Source of the DNA: DASXRA01 sp036502575
GTDB taxonomy: Bacteria; Actinomycetota; Actinomycetes; Mycobacteriales; Jatrophihabitantaceae
NCBI GenBank assembly: GCA_036502575.1
Contig: DASXYL010000029.1
Coordinates: 124,001-188,000 of the forward strand
DNA: 64,000 nt
Direction: 5' to 3'
The position numbers and the translations under genes were made by a program. Every line of letters begins with the position of its first letter. Within the stretch, counting starts at the first letter, position 1. The notes under the pieces were generated by a model. It was not told where the DNA came from, did not search any database, and was given only the letters and a program-made list of their open reading frames with translations. Below, in pieces: positions 25,153-35,585 of the stretch.

Positions 25153-27699
25153 GTGAAGGCATTACGACGGCTGACCGTGCGAGCGACGTTCCCGGTCGAG
25201 CTGGCCAAGCTCGCGACCATCGTCAACAACCTGCGCTGGTCCTGGCACCCCGACTCGATCGACCTCCTCGAGTCGGTCGACCCCGACCTGTGGCGGGCAT
25301 CCGGCGGCGACCCGGGCCGGATGCTGGGCGAGGTCAGCGCCGGGCGGCTCTCGGTGCTTGCGCGTGATCGCAAGTTCCTGCGCCGGCTCGGCGACGTCCA
25401 TGACGATCTGACCGACTACCTCGAACAGCCCCGCTGGTATCAGGCGCAGCGCGACGAGAACCCGGCCCTGCCCGCCTCGATCGGCTACTTCTCGCCCGAG
25501 TTCGGCATCACCGAGGTGCTGCCGCAGTACTCCGGTGGCCTGGGCATCCTCGCCGGCGACCACCTCAAGGCGGCCAGCGACCTCGGCGTCCCGATCATCG
25601 GCGTCGGCCTGCTGTACCGCGCCGGGTACTTCAGCCAGTCGCTCTCGCGCGACGGGTGGCAGCTCGAGCGGTACCCGTCCCTCGATCCGCAGGGCCTGCC
25701 GCTCAAGGCGCTGAAGCAAGGCGACGACGGGCCGGTGCGCATCTCGCTGGCGCTGCCGGAGAACCGGACGCTCCACGCGCAGGTGTGGGTCGCGCAGGTG
25801 GGCCGGGTGCCGCTGCTGCTGCTCGACAGCGACATCGAGGAGAACGACGCCGCCGCGCGCCAGGTCACCGACCGTCTCTACGGCGGCAACGCCGAGCACC
25901 GCCTGGAGCAGGAGCTGCTGCTCGGCGTCGGCGGCGTTCGGGCCATCCGCGCCTACTGCGCCACCACCGGGGCGCCGGCGCCGCAGGTGTTCCACACCAA
26001 CGAGGGCCACGCCGGATTCCTCGGTGTCGAGAGAATCCGCGAGCTCGTTGAGGACGCCGAACTGAACTTCGACGAGGCGGTGCAGGCCGTGCGGGCCGGC
26101 ACCGTGTTCACCACCCACACCCCGGTGCCCGCCGGCATCGACCGCTTCTCCCGCGACGCCGTGGCCCTGCACCTGGGCGGCATGGGCGTGCCGGTCGAGC
26201 GCATCCTCGAACTCGGCGCCGAGAGCGACCCGGCGATCTTCAACATGGCGCACATGGGGTTGCGCCTCGGTCAACGCGCCAACGGCGTCTCGCGACTGCA
26301 CGGCGAGGTGAGCCGGGAGATGTTCGCGTCGCTGTGGCCCGGCTTCGACGCCGCCGAGGTGCCGATCACGTCCATCACGAACGGGGTGCACGGCCCGACC
26401 TGGATGTCGCGCGACATCCTCGACATCGCCGAGCGCGAGGTCGGCTCCGACGTTCTCGTGGAGGGCGACGGCTGGGACGCCATGGACAAGGTCGGCGACG
26501 GCGAGCTGTGGGGCGTGCGCCGGGATCTGCGCGAGCGGCTGGTCGGCGAGATCCGGCGCCGGCTGCGTGCGTCGAGCCTGCAGCGGGGCATGGCCGAGGC
26601 CGAGATTGCCTGGACGTCGTCCGCGTTCGACCCGGACGTGCTGACGATCGGGTTCGCCCGGCGCGTCCCGTCCTACAAGCGGCTGACGCTCATGCTCAAG
26701 GACCCGGAGCGGCTCACGTCGTTGCTGCTGCACCCCGAGCGTCCGGTGCAGATCGTCATCGCCGGCAAGAGCCACCCGGCCGACGACGGCGGCAAGCAGC
26801 TCATCGCGCAGATGGTGAAGTTCGCCGACGATCCGGCGGTGCGGCATCGCATCACGTTCCTGCCCGACTACGACATCGGCATGGCGCACTACCTGTACTG
26901 GGGCGTGGACGTCTGGCTGAACAATCCGCTGCGGCCGCTGGAGGCGTGTGGCACGTCGGGGATGAAGGCGGCCCTGAACGGGGGGCTGAACCTGTCCATC
27001 CTCGACGGCTGGTGGGACGAGTGGTTCGACGGTGAGAACGGCTGGGCGATCCCGTCGGCCGACGGCGTCACCGACCCGGACCGCCGCGACGAGGTCGAGG
27101 CCCGCGCGCTGTACGACCTGATCGAACAGCAGGTCGCGACGCGGTTCTACGACCGTGACAACGGCGGCATCCCGACGCGCTGGACGCAGATGGTGCGGCA
27201 CACGCTCAAGACTCTCGGGCCCAAGGTGATGGCCACCCGGATGGTGCGCGACTACGTGAACGACCTCTACGCCCCCGCGGCGGCATCGGCCGAGCGGCTG
27301 GCCGCCGACAAGTACCGGGCGGCGAAGCTGCTCGCGCACTGGCGGGCCGACGTGCTCAGCGCCTGGCCGGGGGTGAAGGTGCTGCACGTCGAGTCGCAGG
27401 TCGAGGGCGACCCGCAGCTCGGCGGCCGGCTGCACCTGCGCGCCGAGGTGGCGCTCAACGGGCTGCACGACGCGGACGTGGACGTCGAGGCGGTGTACGG
27501 ATCGGTCGACGTCGAGGATCGGCTCACCGATTTGCGCACGGTGTCGCTGGTGCAGGTGGAGAACGGCGACAGTCCGAGCCGATTCGAGGGCGAGGTGCCG
27601 CTCGAGCGCACCGGCTCGTTCGGGTACACGGTGCGAGTGCTGCCGAAGAACGACCTGCTGGCCACGCCGGCCGAGCTCGGGGTTGTCGCCACCGCCTAG
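25153..27699 (+). CDS. glgP: Alpha-glucan phosphorylase GlgP (actinobacterial type with DUF3417)
   Basis: 848 residues with a GTG start. The N-terminal 115 residues form the DUF3417 domain (LATIVNNLRWSWHPDSIDLL) of the shorter, mycobacterial-type phosphorylases. The core has the GT35 fold, and EACGTSGMKAALNGG places the pyridoxal-phosphate lysine at K605. It releases glucose 1-phosphate from non-reducing ends of glycogen. In the GlgE context it recycles the polymer and may also handle maltose 1-phosphate levels. Its stop overlaps the stop of the convergent kinase gene by 3 bp. Confidence 0.95.
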   Translation: MKALRRLTVRATFPVELAKLATIVNNLRWSWHPDSIDLLESVDPDLWRASGGDPGRMLGEVSAGRLSVLARDRKFLRRLGDVHDDLTDYLEQPRWYQAQRDENPALPASIGYFSPEFGITEVLPQYSGGLGILAGDHLKAASDLGVPIIGVGLLYRAGYFSQSLSRDGWQLERYPSLDPQGLPLKALKQGDDGPVRISLALPENRTLHAQVWVAQVGRVPLLLLDSDIEENDAAARQVTDRLYGGNAEHRLEQELLLGVGGVRAIRAYCATTGAPAPQVFHTNEGHAGFLGVERIRELVEDAELNFDEAVQAVRAGTVFTTHTPVPAGIDRFSRDAVALHLGGMGVPVERILELGAESDPAIFNMAHMGLRLGQRANGVSRLHGEVSREMFASLWPGFDAAEVPITSITNGVHGPTWMSRDILDIAEREVGSDVLVEGDGWDAMDKVGDGELWGVRRDLRERLVGEIRRRLRASSLQRGMAEAEIAWTSSAFDPDVLTIGFARRVPSYKRLTLMLKDPERLTSLLLHPERPVQIVIAGKSHPADDGGKQLIAQMVKFADDPAVRHRITFLPDYDIGMAHYLYWGVDVWLNNPLRPLEACGTSGMKAALNGGLNLSILDGWWDEWFDGENGWAIPSADGVTDPDRRDEVEARALYDLIEQQVATRFYDRDNGGIPTRWTQMVRHTLKTLGPKVMATRMVRDYVNDLYAPAAASAERLAADKYRAAKLLAHWRADVLSAWPGVKVLHVESQVEGDPQLGGRLHLRAEVALNGLHDADVDVEAVYGSVDVEDRLTDLRTVSLVQVENGDSPSRFEGEVPLERTGSFGYTVRVLPKNDLLATPAELGVVATA

Positions 27700-28238
27700 T
27701 GGTGCTCGAGCACTTCCAGCAGGCGGCGGTACGTCTCGTGCGGCTTCCCGTCCGCGGAGTGGATGATCCGTGCGTTCGGCCGTTGGTCGATGATCTGGAT
27801 CAACCGGTCGTACATCTCCGCGAGCGCGGCCTCGCCGCCGCCGCGCAGCTGCGCGTCGGCCTCGACATGCTCGGGTCGCGCTGCCCTGGTCCGCTCCGCG
27901 AAGCGACGCAGCAGGTTCGGCAAGCTGTCGAGCGGTACTAGCTCCTGGAACGGGACGCCTGTCTTTCCGGCTAGTTGCTCGATCTGCTCGATGAACGCGA
28001 CCCGCCCGAGGTACTGCGGGATCACGACGTCGTGGCCCGCGTCGAGATGGGTGCGAGCCATGACGAGCGTGAGCGCCCGGGCCGCCAGCCCCGCCTCGTA
28101 CGCGTGATCCGGCCACCGCCCGAGCAGTGCACGAACCCGGTCGACGTCGAGGTTCAGGGCCAGCGGGCGGTCGTCGACGTAGCGCTGGGCCAGCGTCGAC
28201 TTGCCCGATCCGGGCGGACCGTTGAGCAGGATCAGCAA
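27696..28238 (-). CDS. Small P-loop kinase-like protein
   Basis: 180 residues. The Walker A is GPPGSGKST (7-15) at the very N-terminus. LALNLDVDRVRALLG follows in the place of the substrate-binding region of AAA_33-type kinases, and FAERTRAARPEHVEA resembles a lid region. The TTG start lies directly after the TAG of the Lrp gene, so translation is probably coupled to it. It resembles small-molecule kinases related to zeta-toxin and chloramphenicol phosphotransferase folds; no antitoxin is next to it. Substrate unknown. Confidence 0.8.
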   Translation of the reverse strand: MLILLNGPPGSGKSTLAQRYVDDRPLALNLDVDRVRALLGRWPDHAYEAGLAARALTLVMARTHLDAGHDVVIPQYLGRVAFIEQIEQLAGKTGVPFQELVPLDSLPNLLRRFAERTRAARPEHVEADAQLRGGGEAALAEMYDRLIQIIDQRPNARIIHSADGKPHETYRRLLEVLEHH

Positions 28239-28715
28239 CTAGCGCTTCTTCGGTTGGTGGGCGTTGAGGGGAAGCGGGCGATCCTCGACAACGCGCTTCA
28301 TCACGAGCGTGGAGTCCAGACGCTGGACGCCGGGCAGCGTGGCGAGAGATTCGTCCTCGAGGGTGGCGTAGGCGTTGAGGTCGGCGGTGACGACGCGCAG
28401 GAGGTAGTCGGGGTTTCCGAAGAGCCGCTGGGCCAGCAGCACGTTCGGTATCCGGGCGACGGCCTGCTCGAACCCGAGCAGCGTGTCGCGGTCCTCCTGA
28501 CGCATGGTGACGAAGACCAGGGCTTCGAACGAGAGGCCGACCGCCTCGGGGTCGATGCTGGCGCGGTATCCGGTGATGACGCGGTCTCGCTCGAGCTCAC
28601 GCAGCCGGCGGTGGCACGGCGAGAGGCTGAGCCCGACCTTGGCGGCCAGATCGGTGATGCTCAGCCGGCCGTCCAATTGCAGCTCAGCAAGAATCTTCCG
28701 ATCAATGGCGTCCAT
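28239..28715 (-). CDS. Lrp/AsnC-family transcriptional regulator
   Basis: 158 residues. The N-terminal helix-turn-helix covers about 1-50 (DRKILAELQLDGRLSITDLA, then GLSLSPCHRRLRELE with recognition helix). The RAM ligand-binding domain follows: EALVFVTMR, GNPDYLLRVVTADL. These proteins bind amino acids or related effectors as dimers to octamers. The gene is divergent from an M20 peptidase across 82 bp containing a clear 7-bp inverted repeat, so autoregulation and control of the peptidase are likely. A kinase-like gene follows without a gap. Confidence 0.94.
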   Translation of the reverse strand: MDAIDRKILAELQLDGRLSITDLAAKVGLSLSPCHRRLRELERDRVITGYRASIDPEAVGLSFEALVFVTMRQEDRDTLLGFEQAVARIPNVLLAQRLFGNPDYLLRVVTADLNAYATLEDESLATLPGVQRLDSTLVMKRVVEDRPLPLNAHQPKKR

Positions 28716-28751
28716 TGGATCAAGTCTTCCACCCTGCGGCTCGTCTGTGGT

Positions 28752-28770
28752 GAAAGTTGGAAGAACTTTC
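28752..28770. promoter_or_regulatory. Inverted repeat, likely Lrp operator between lrp-like and M20 genes
   Basis: The sequence GAAAGTT-GGAAG-AACTTTC has perfect 7-bp arms and a 5-bp spacer, 19 bp in all. It is unusually AT-rich for this genome and lies in the 82-bp divergent promoter region, 27 bp before the M20 ATG and 36 bp before the Lrp ATG. Lrp-family sites are typically partially palindromic sequences of about 15 bp; the location beside the regulator gene makes this the natural operator. Confidence 0.65.
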
Positions 28771-28797
28771 GGGCCTGCTCGACATAGCCTTCTTCGA

Positions 28798-30009
28798 ATG
28801 ATCGACCGAACAGAGCAGGTGCGGGCCTGGATCGACGACCGCGCTGACGAGATGGCCGAGTTGCTGATCCGACTGGTGGCCGTCGAGTCGGAGAACCCGC
28901 CCGGCCGCAACCTCGCCGAGTGCGCCGAGGTGCTGCGCGCGGAGATGGACCGGCTCGGGCTCGGCCCGGAGGTGATCGAGATCGAATCGTCCGGCTCGAT
29001 CGAGGACCCGCGCATCGTGCGCGCCACGGTCGGCGACGGGACGCGGCTGGTCTACTTCCACGGCCATTTCGACGTCGTCCCGGTACAGGACCGGGCCCAA
29101 TTCACGGCACAACGCGTCGGCGGCAAGATCATCGGACGGGGGACCGCCGACATGAAGGGCGGCATCGTGAGCATGCTCTACGGCGCGGCGGCGGCGAAGG
29201 AACTCGGCCTGCTCGGTGACGGCCGAATCGTCATCCACCTGGTCTGCGACGAAGAGACCGGCAGCGAGGTCGGCTCCGGGTACCTGCGCGAGCACAACCT
29301 GATCGACCCGTCCGCGCTCGCGATGATCACTGCCGAACAGAGCGGTGAGGTCATCTGGAACGCCGCCAAGGGTGCTATCTCGCTACGCGTGGACGTTCGC
29401 GGCCGGCCGGCCCACGTCGGCCAGGCGGTCAAGGGCGTCAACTCGTTCCTGCACATGGTCAAGGTCGCCGCACCGCTCGGGCGCTACGCCGAGCAGATGA
29501 GCCGGCGGCACACGAAGTACCCGGTCGGCGAAGGGGGAGCGCCAGGAACGATGGTCGTGATCGGCGGTGAGTCCGGGGGCGGCTCGAACTTCAACGTCGT
29601 CCCCGCCCGCAGCTACTTCACCGTCGACGGCCGCTTCAACCCCGAAGAGGACCTCGACGCCGAACTCGCGCGGATCAAGGACACGATCAACGGGGCCGCG
29701 AAAGAGGCTGGGGCCGACGTCTCGATCCAGGTCAACCAGTTCGCGCCCGCCGCGGACACGTCGCTGGACGAGCCCGTCGCGCAGTTGCTCGGCGAGTGCG
29801 TCGCCGAGGTCACCGGCGCCCCGGCCAGATACGAGCTGTGCGCCGGCTGCCTGGACACCCGCTGGTACGCCCAGCTCGGCATCCCCGCGTTCGGCTTCGG
29901 CGCCGGCATCTTCGACGTCTCGCACGGCCCGAACGAATACGTCGAAGAGGACGCCCTGCGCCGGGTCGCCGCCGTGTATGCCCTCTTCGCTGCGCGGCTG
30001 CTCGACTGA
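28798..30009 (+). CDS. M20-family metallopeptidase/amidohydrolase (ArgE/DapE/CPG2 type)
   Basis: 403 residues. The zinc and catalytic motifs are complete: FHGHFDVVP (H90, D92), GRGTADMKGG (metal bridge Asp), CDEETGSEVGS (general base and metal Glu), MITAEQS (third ligand) and DVSHGPNEYV (His ligand). The lid domain lies about 180-300. It should cleave an N-acyl amino acid or dipeptide in the cytosol. The length and motif spacing fit ArgE/DapE-like enzymes, but no biosynthetic neighbours support either. Control by the divergent Lrp regulator suggests an amino-acid-responsive catabolic role. Confidence 0.92.
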   Translation: MIDRTEQVRAWIDDRADEMAELLIRLVAVESENPPGRNLAECAEVLRAEMDRLGLGPEVIEIESSGSIEDPRIVRATVGDGTRLVYFHGHFDVVPVQDRAQFTAQRVGGKIIGRGTADMKGGIVSMLYGAAAAKELGLLGDGRIVIHLVCDEETGSEVGSGYLREHNLIDPSALAMITAEQSGEVIWNAAKGAISLRVDVRGRPAHVGQAVKGVNSFLHMVKVAAPLGRYAEQMSRRHTKYPVGEGGAPGTMVVIGGESGGGSNFNVVPARSYFTVDGRFNPEEDLDAELARIKDTINGAAKEAGADVSIQVNQFAPAADTSLDEPVAQLLGECVAEVTGAPARYELCAGCLDTRWYAQLGIPAFGFGAGIFDVSHGPNEYVEEDALRRVAAVYALFAARLLD

Positions 30010-30228
30010 ACAGGCGCTCGCGCCCGTCGGTGCCGGACGTGCCGGTCGGTCCGTGCGACAGCTCGTCGTCGAGAGATTAGGCCTTATATTGCAAGGAGAT
30101 TCTCGCGGATGACTGTGGCAGCTGGATAGACGGAGCGGCGGCAGCATGTGCCGCGAGCCATGCACCCGCACGGATGTTCAGCCGGGCTGTACGAAGAGAG
30201 GAACGCAAAGGGCCCCGCACGCGGCCAG

Positions 30229-32328
30229 CTACGTGCGAACCACGCGCAGCACCATCGTGGTGCGCGGGCCCACCGCCAGGGCCGATCCGGCGGCGAACTT
30301 GCCGGTGCCCGCACCGGCCGGGGAGGCGGTATCGATCACGACGTCGTAGGACGCTGCCCACGGCGCCGCGGGGAGCGTGAACGACACCAGGTCGTCCCCG
30401 GAGTGCAGCACCAACAGGTACGACTCGTCCGCGATCGGCTCGCCCTGCGGGCCACGGTCGCGCAGGCCGCGGCCGTCCAGGTACATGCCGATGGTGCGCA
30501 GGTCGCTGTCGAACCAGTCGGGATCGCCCAACTCGCGACCGGACGGGTGGAACCACGCCAGGTCCTTGGCGCCATTGCCGTCGGGCACCGGGCTGCCGTC
30601 GAAGAAGGCGCGTTGCCGCAGTACCGGCGAGGCGTGGCGCAGCTCGATCACGCGGCGGGTCAACTCGAGGAGGTCCGAGGCCGGTGCCGACGACGCCCAC
30701 GAGAGCCACGATGTCGGATTGTCCTGGACGTAGGCGTTGTTGTTGCCGCCCTGCGTCCGCCACCGCTCGTCCCCGGCCACGAGCATCGGCGCGCCGGTCG
30801 ACAGCAGCAGGGTGACGAGCAGGTTACGGGCCTGGCGCAGCCGCAGCGCCGTGATGGCCGGGTCGTCCGACGAACCCTCGACGCCGCAGTTGTAGGACCG
30901 GTTGTCATCGGTGCCGTCGCGGTTGTCCTCGCCGTTGGCCTCATTGTGTTTACGCTCGTAGGAGACGAGATCGCGCAACGTGAACCCGTCGTGCGCGGTG
31001 ACGAAGTTGATCGACGCGAACGGCAGCCGCCCGTCGTCCCCGTACAGGTCAGACGATCCCGAGAGCCGGTAGGCCAGGTCGCGCACGCCGCCGGACCCGT
31101 GGCCCCAGAACGAGCGCGCCGTGTCGCGGTACTTGCCGTTCCACTCCGTCCACAGTGGAGGGAAGTTGCCGACCTGGTAGCCACCGGCGCCGACGTCCCA
31201 CGGCTCGGCGATGAGTTTCACCTGCGAAATAACGGGATCCTGATAGATCGTGTCGAAGAACGCCGAGAGCCGGTCGACGTCGTGCAGCGACCGGGCCAGC
31301 GCCGAGGCGAGGTCGAAGCGAAATCCGTCGACGTGCATGTCGGTGACCCAGTACCGCAGCGAGTCCATGATCAGCCGCAGCGAGGACGGCAGCCGCGCGT
31401 CGAACGTGTTGCCGCATCCGGTGTAGTCGGCGTACTGCGACGGATCGCCGGGCATCAGCCGGTAGTACGTCCGATTGTCGATGCCCCGCAGCGACAGCAC
31501 CGGCCCGGTCGGTCCGCCCTCGCAGGTGTGGTTGTAGACGACGTCGAGGATCACCTCGATGCCGGCGGCGTGCAGCGCGCGCACCATCGTCTTGAACTCG
31601 CGGACGACGTCGCCCGGATCGTCGGCGCGCGCATAGGCGGCATGGGGGGCCAGGAAACCGAGCGTGTTGTAGCCCCAGTAGTTGCGCATGCCGCGACGCT
31701 GGACCGAGGGCTCGGTGACGAACTGGTGCACGGGCAGCAGCTCCACCGCCGAGATGTGCAGCGAGCGCAGGTACTCGACAGCTGCCGGATGCCCCAGACC
31801 GGCGTACGTGCCGCGCAGTTCCTCCGGTATGTCGGGATGCTGCCGAGTGAATCCGCGCACATGCAACTCGTAGATCACGGTGTTGTCCCACGGGACGTCC
31901 GGGCGGCGATCATCGCCCCAGTCGAAGGCGGGGTCGATGATCGCCGACCGCGGCACGTAGCGCGCCGAATCGTCAGCCGAGGCGGCATAGGCCGACGGGT
32001 GGTCGGTGAAGTCGCCGACGATCGCCTTGGCGTACGGATCGACGAGCAGTTTGGCCGGATTGTGCAGCAGCCCGTTCGCCGGGTCGTACGGCCCGTTCAC
32101 CCGGAAACCGTAGAGCTGGCCGGGGTGGACGTCGGGCAGGTAGCCGTGCCAGACCTGGAAGGTCCGGTCGACCAGCGGCACCCGGCGTTCGTTGCCGGCG
32201 GCGTCGAACAGGCAGACCTCGACCCCCGTTGCGCTGGAGGACCACACCGCGAAATTCGTGCCGTGACCGTCCCACGTGGGCCCGAGTGGGAACGGTCGTC
32301 CGGGCCACGCCGGGGTGTCAGCACTCAT
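30229..32328 (-). CDS. glgX: Glycogen debranching enzyme GlgX
   Basis: 699 residues from the ATG at 32328. CBM48 domain at the N-terminus (about 10-100), then a GH13_11 barrel. Motifs: LDVVYNHTCEGG, GFRFDLASALAR (nucleophile D339), LIAEPWDVG (acid/base E375), VTAHDGFTLRDLVSY (H446-D447). It removes alpha-1,6 branches from phosphorylase-limited glycogen in the cytosol, working after GlgP. A spacer of 219 bp without a convincing gene separates its stop from that of the convergent M20 gene. It starts 65 bp from a divergent ABC ATPase gene. Confidence 0.95.
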   Translation of the reverse strand: MSADTPAWPGRPFPLGPTWDGHGTNFAVWSSSATGVEVCLFDAAGNERRVPLVDRTFQVWHGYLPDVHPGQLYGFRVNGPYDPANGLLHNPAKLLVDPYAKAIVGDFTDHPSAYAASADDSARYVPRSAIIDPAFDWGDDRRPDVPWDNTVIYELHVRGFTRQHPDIPEELRGTYAGLGHPAAVEYLRSLHISAVELLPVHQFVTEPSVQRRGMRNYWGYNTLGFLAPHAAYARADDPGDVVREFKTMVRALHAAGIEVILDVVYNHTCEGGPTGPVLSLRGIDNRTYYRLMPGDPSQYADYTGCGNTFDARLPSSLRLIMDSLRYWVTDMHVDGFRFDLASALARSLHDVDRLSAFFDTIYQDPVISQVKLIAEPWDVGAGGYQVGNFPPLWTEWNGKYRDTARSFWGHGSGGVRDLAYRLSGSSDLYGDDGRLPFASINFVTAHDGFTLRDLVSYERKHNEANGEDNRDGTDDNRSYNCGVEGSSDDPAITALRLRQARNLLVTLLLSTGAPMLVAGDERWRTQGGNNNAYVQDNPTSWLSWASSAPASDLLELTRRVIELRHASPVLRQRAFFDGSPVPDGNGAKDLAWFHPSGRELGDPDWFDSDLRTIGMYLDGRGLRDRGPQGEPIADESYLLVLHSGDDLVSFTLPAAPWAASYDVVIDTASPAGAGTGKFAAGSALAVGPRTTMVLRVVRT

Positions 32329-32392
32329 GGTGACGGGACTGTAACGGGTTGCCCTGCGCGACCGGTCAACCCTCGTGCGGTTGGATGGGTAG

Positions 32393-33193
<801 letters not shown>

Positions 33194-33241
33194 ATCGCGG
33201 CGCCACTACGCTCGGCAGATCCGACGGCACTGGAGGCGTTG

Positions 33242-34011
<770 letters not shown>

Positions 34012-34015
<4 letters not shown>

Positions 34016-34941
34016 GCGTGAGCGAGAACGCGACGGCCGAGCAGGTCGAGGCGGCCTGGCACGATCCCAAGCTCGCCAACGTCCTCTACCACGACTGGGA
34101 GGCGGGCACCTACGACGAGAAGTGGTCGATCTCGTTCGACCAGCGCTGCATCGACTACGCGCGCGACCGCTTCGCCAACATCGCCGGGAGTCGGGAGTGG
34201 CCCTACGGACGCGCCCTCGAACTCGGCTGCGGCACCGGGTTCTTCCTGCTCAACCTCAAGCTCGCCGGGGTTCTCGATCAGGGGCACGTCACCGACCTGA
34301 GCCCGGGCATGGTCGAGGTCGCTCAGCGCAACGCCCACAACCTCGGCTTCGACGTCGAGGGACGGGTGGCCGACGCCGAGCGAATCCCTTACGACGACGC
34401 GACGTTCGACCTGGTCGTCGGGCACGCCGTGCTGCATCACATTCCTGACGTCGAGCAGGCGTTCCGGGAGGTACTGCGGGTCCTCAAGCCCGGCGGGCGG
34501 TTCGTCTTCGCCGGCGAGCCGACCAAGTGGGGTGACTACATCGCCCGCCGGCTGTCCCGGGCCACCTGGTGGTTGACCACCCGGCTGGCCCCGGCCGAGT
34601 GGCGCCGTCCGCAGGCCGAGCTCGACGAGTCGTCGCGGGCGGCCGCGCTCGAGTCGGTCGTCGACCTGCACACGTTCGGGCCGTCCGTACTGGAAGGTAT
34701 GGCGACGCGGGCCGGCGCCGTGGACGTCGAGACGAAGTGCGAGGAGCTCACCGCCGCCTGGTTCGGCTGGCCGGTGCGCACGTTCGAGTGCGCGGTGCCG
34801 CCGGGGAAGTTGGGTTGGAAGTGGGCCAACTTCGCGATGAAGGGCTGGCAGCGACTGTCCACTGTGGACAGAGTGCTGTCGCGGGTCGTGCCGAAGGACC
34901 TCTACTACAACGTTGAGATCACCGGATGCAAGTCCTTCTGA
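34012..34941 (+). CDS. Class I SAM-dependent methyltransferase (Rv3038c-like position)
   Basis: 309 residues. The GTG start forms a GTGA overlap with the preceding stop. The SAM site is clear: LELGCGTGFFLLNLK (motif I), then VTDLSPGMVEVAQRN, and DLVVGHAVLHHIPDV and RVLKPGGRFVFAGEP (motifs IV-V). The C-terminal third is helical and aromatic-rich (WFGWPVRTF). In M. tuberculosis a methyltransferase gene lies next to echA17 in the block linked to methylglucose lipopolysaccharide. A sugar or lipid acceptor is possible but not shown. The stop overlaps the HAD gene by 16 bp. Confidence 0.9.
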
Positions 34942-35585
34942 TCGATCTGGACGGCACGCTGTCCGACTCGGCGCCGGGCATCCTGTCGTCGCTGCGCCGC
35001 GCGTTCGTGGACGTCGGCGTGCCGCCATTGGATGAGCGCACCGAGCTGTCCCTGCTGGGACCGCCGTTCTACGAATCGCTGCCGCCGCTCGTCGGTGCCG
35101 ACCGCGTGCCGGCGATCATCGACGGGTACCGCAAGTACTACAACACCGCGATGTTCGACACAAAGATCTACGACGGCATGGTGGACGTGCTGGCCGACCT
35201 GCGAGCGCGCGACATCACGCTGGCCGTCGCGACGAGCAAGCCCGAGGCCTACGCCGTCCCGATCGTCGAACACCTCGGTATCACCGAGTTCTTCGAGGTG
35301 ATCGGCGGCGACGCGCTGGACGGATCGCGCGACACCAAGGCGAAGGTGATCGCGTCCGTCCTGGAACGCCTCGGCCAGCCGGATCCGGCCGACGTGCTCA
35401 TGCTGGGCGATCGTTCGCACGATGTCGACGGAGCCCGGGCCCACGCCATCGACTGCCTGGGCGCCGGATGGGGGTACGGCACGTCCGGCGAGCTCGACGG
35501 CGCCGTCGAGGTGTTCGCGACGCCGCGCGACCTGCTCGGCGCGCACGGCCGGCTCTTCGGTGACCGTGATGCTGCGGCGGGGTAA
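34926..35585 (+). CDS. HAD-superfamily hydrolase, phosphoglycolate phosphatase-like
   Basis: 219 residues. Motif I LIDLDGTLSDS has nucleophile D7 and D9, motif II is ATSKPEAY, motif III the Lys in DTKAKVIASVL, and motif IV MLGDRSHDVDGARAH. A helical cap lies at about 15-80. It is a magnesium-dependent phosphatase of Gph type acting on a small phosphorylated metabolite. Its ATG lies inside the last codons of the methyltransferase and its 3' end overlaps the acyltransferase start, so the three genes form a tight operon. Confidence 0.9.
   Translation: MQVLLIDLDGTLSDSAPGILSSLRRAFVDVGVPPLDERTELSLLGPPFYESLPPLVGADRVPAIIDGYRKYYNTAMFDTKIYDGMVDVLADLRARDITLAVATSKPEAYAVPIVEHLGITEFFEVIGGDALDGSRDTKAKVIASVLERLGQPDPADVLMLGDRSHDVDGARAHAIDCLGAGWGYGTSGELDGAVEVFATPRDLLGAHGRLFGDRDAAAG

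Noticed and set aside
25162..28116. 984-residue minus-strand frame opposite glgP
   Set aside because: Antisense to the PLP-motif-bearing phosphorylase; no domain features.
27696..28238. Toxin-antitoxin pair with a zeta-toxin-like P-loop kinase
   Set aside because: The P-loop and size are suggestive, but the adjoining gene is an Lrp regulator with its own ligand domain, and no small antitoxin lies beside it.
30010..30228. Possible small gene or RNA between the M20 and glgX genes
   Set aside because: An AAGGAG is followed after 12 bases by ATG, but the frame stops after six codons; no cloverleaf or convincing hairpin was found.
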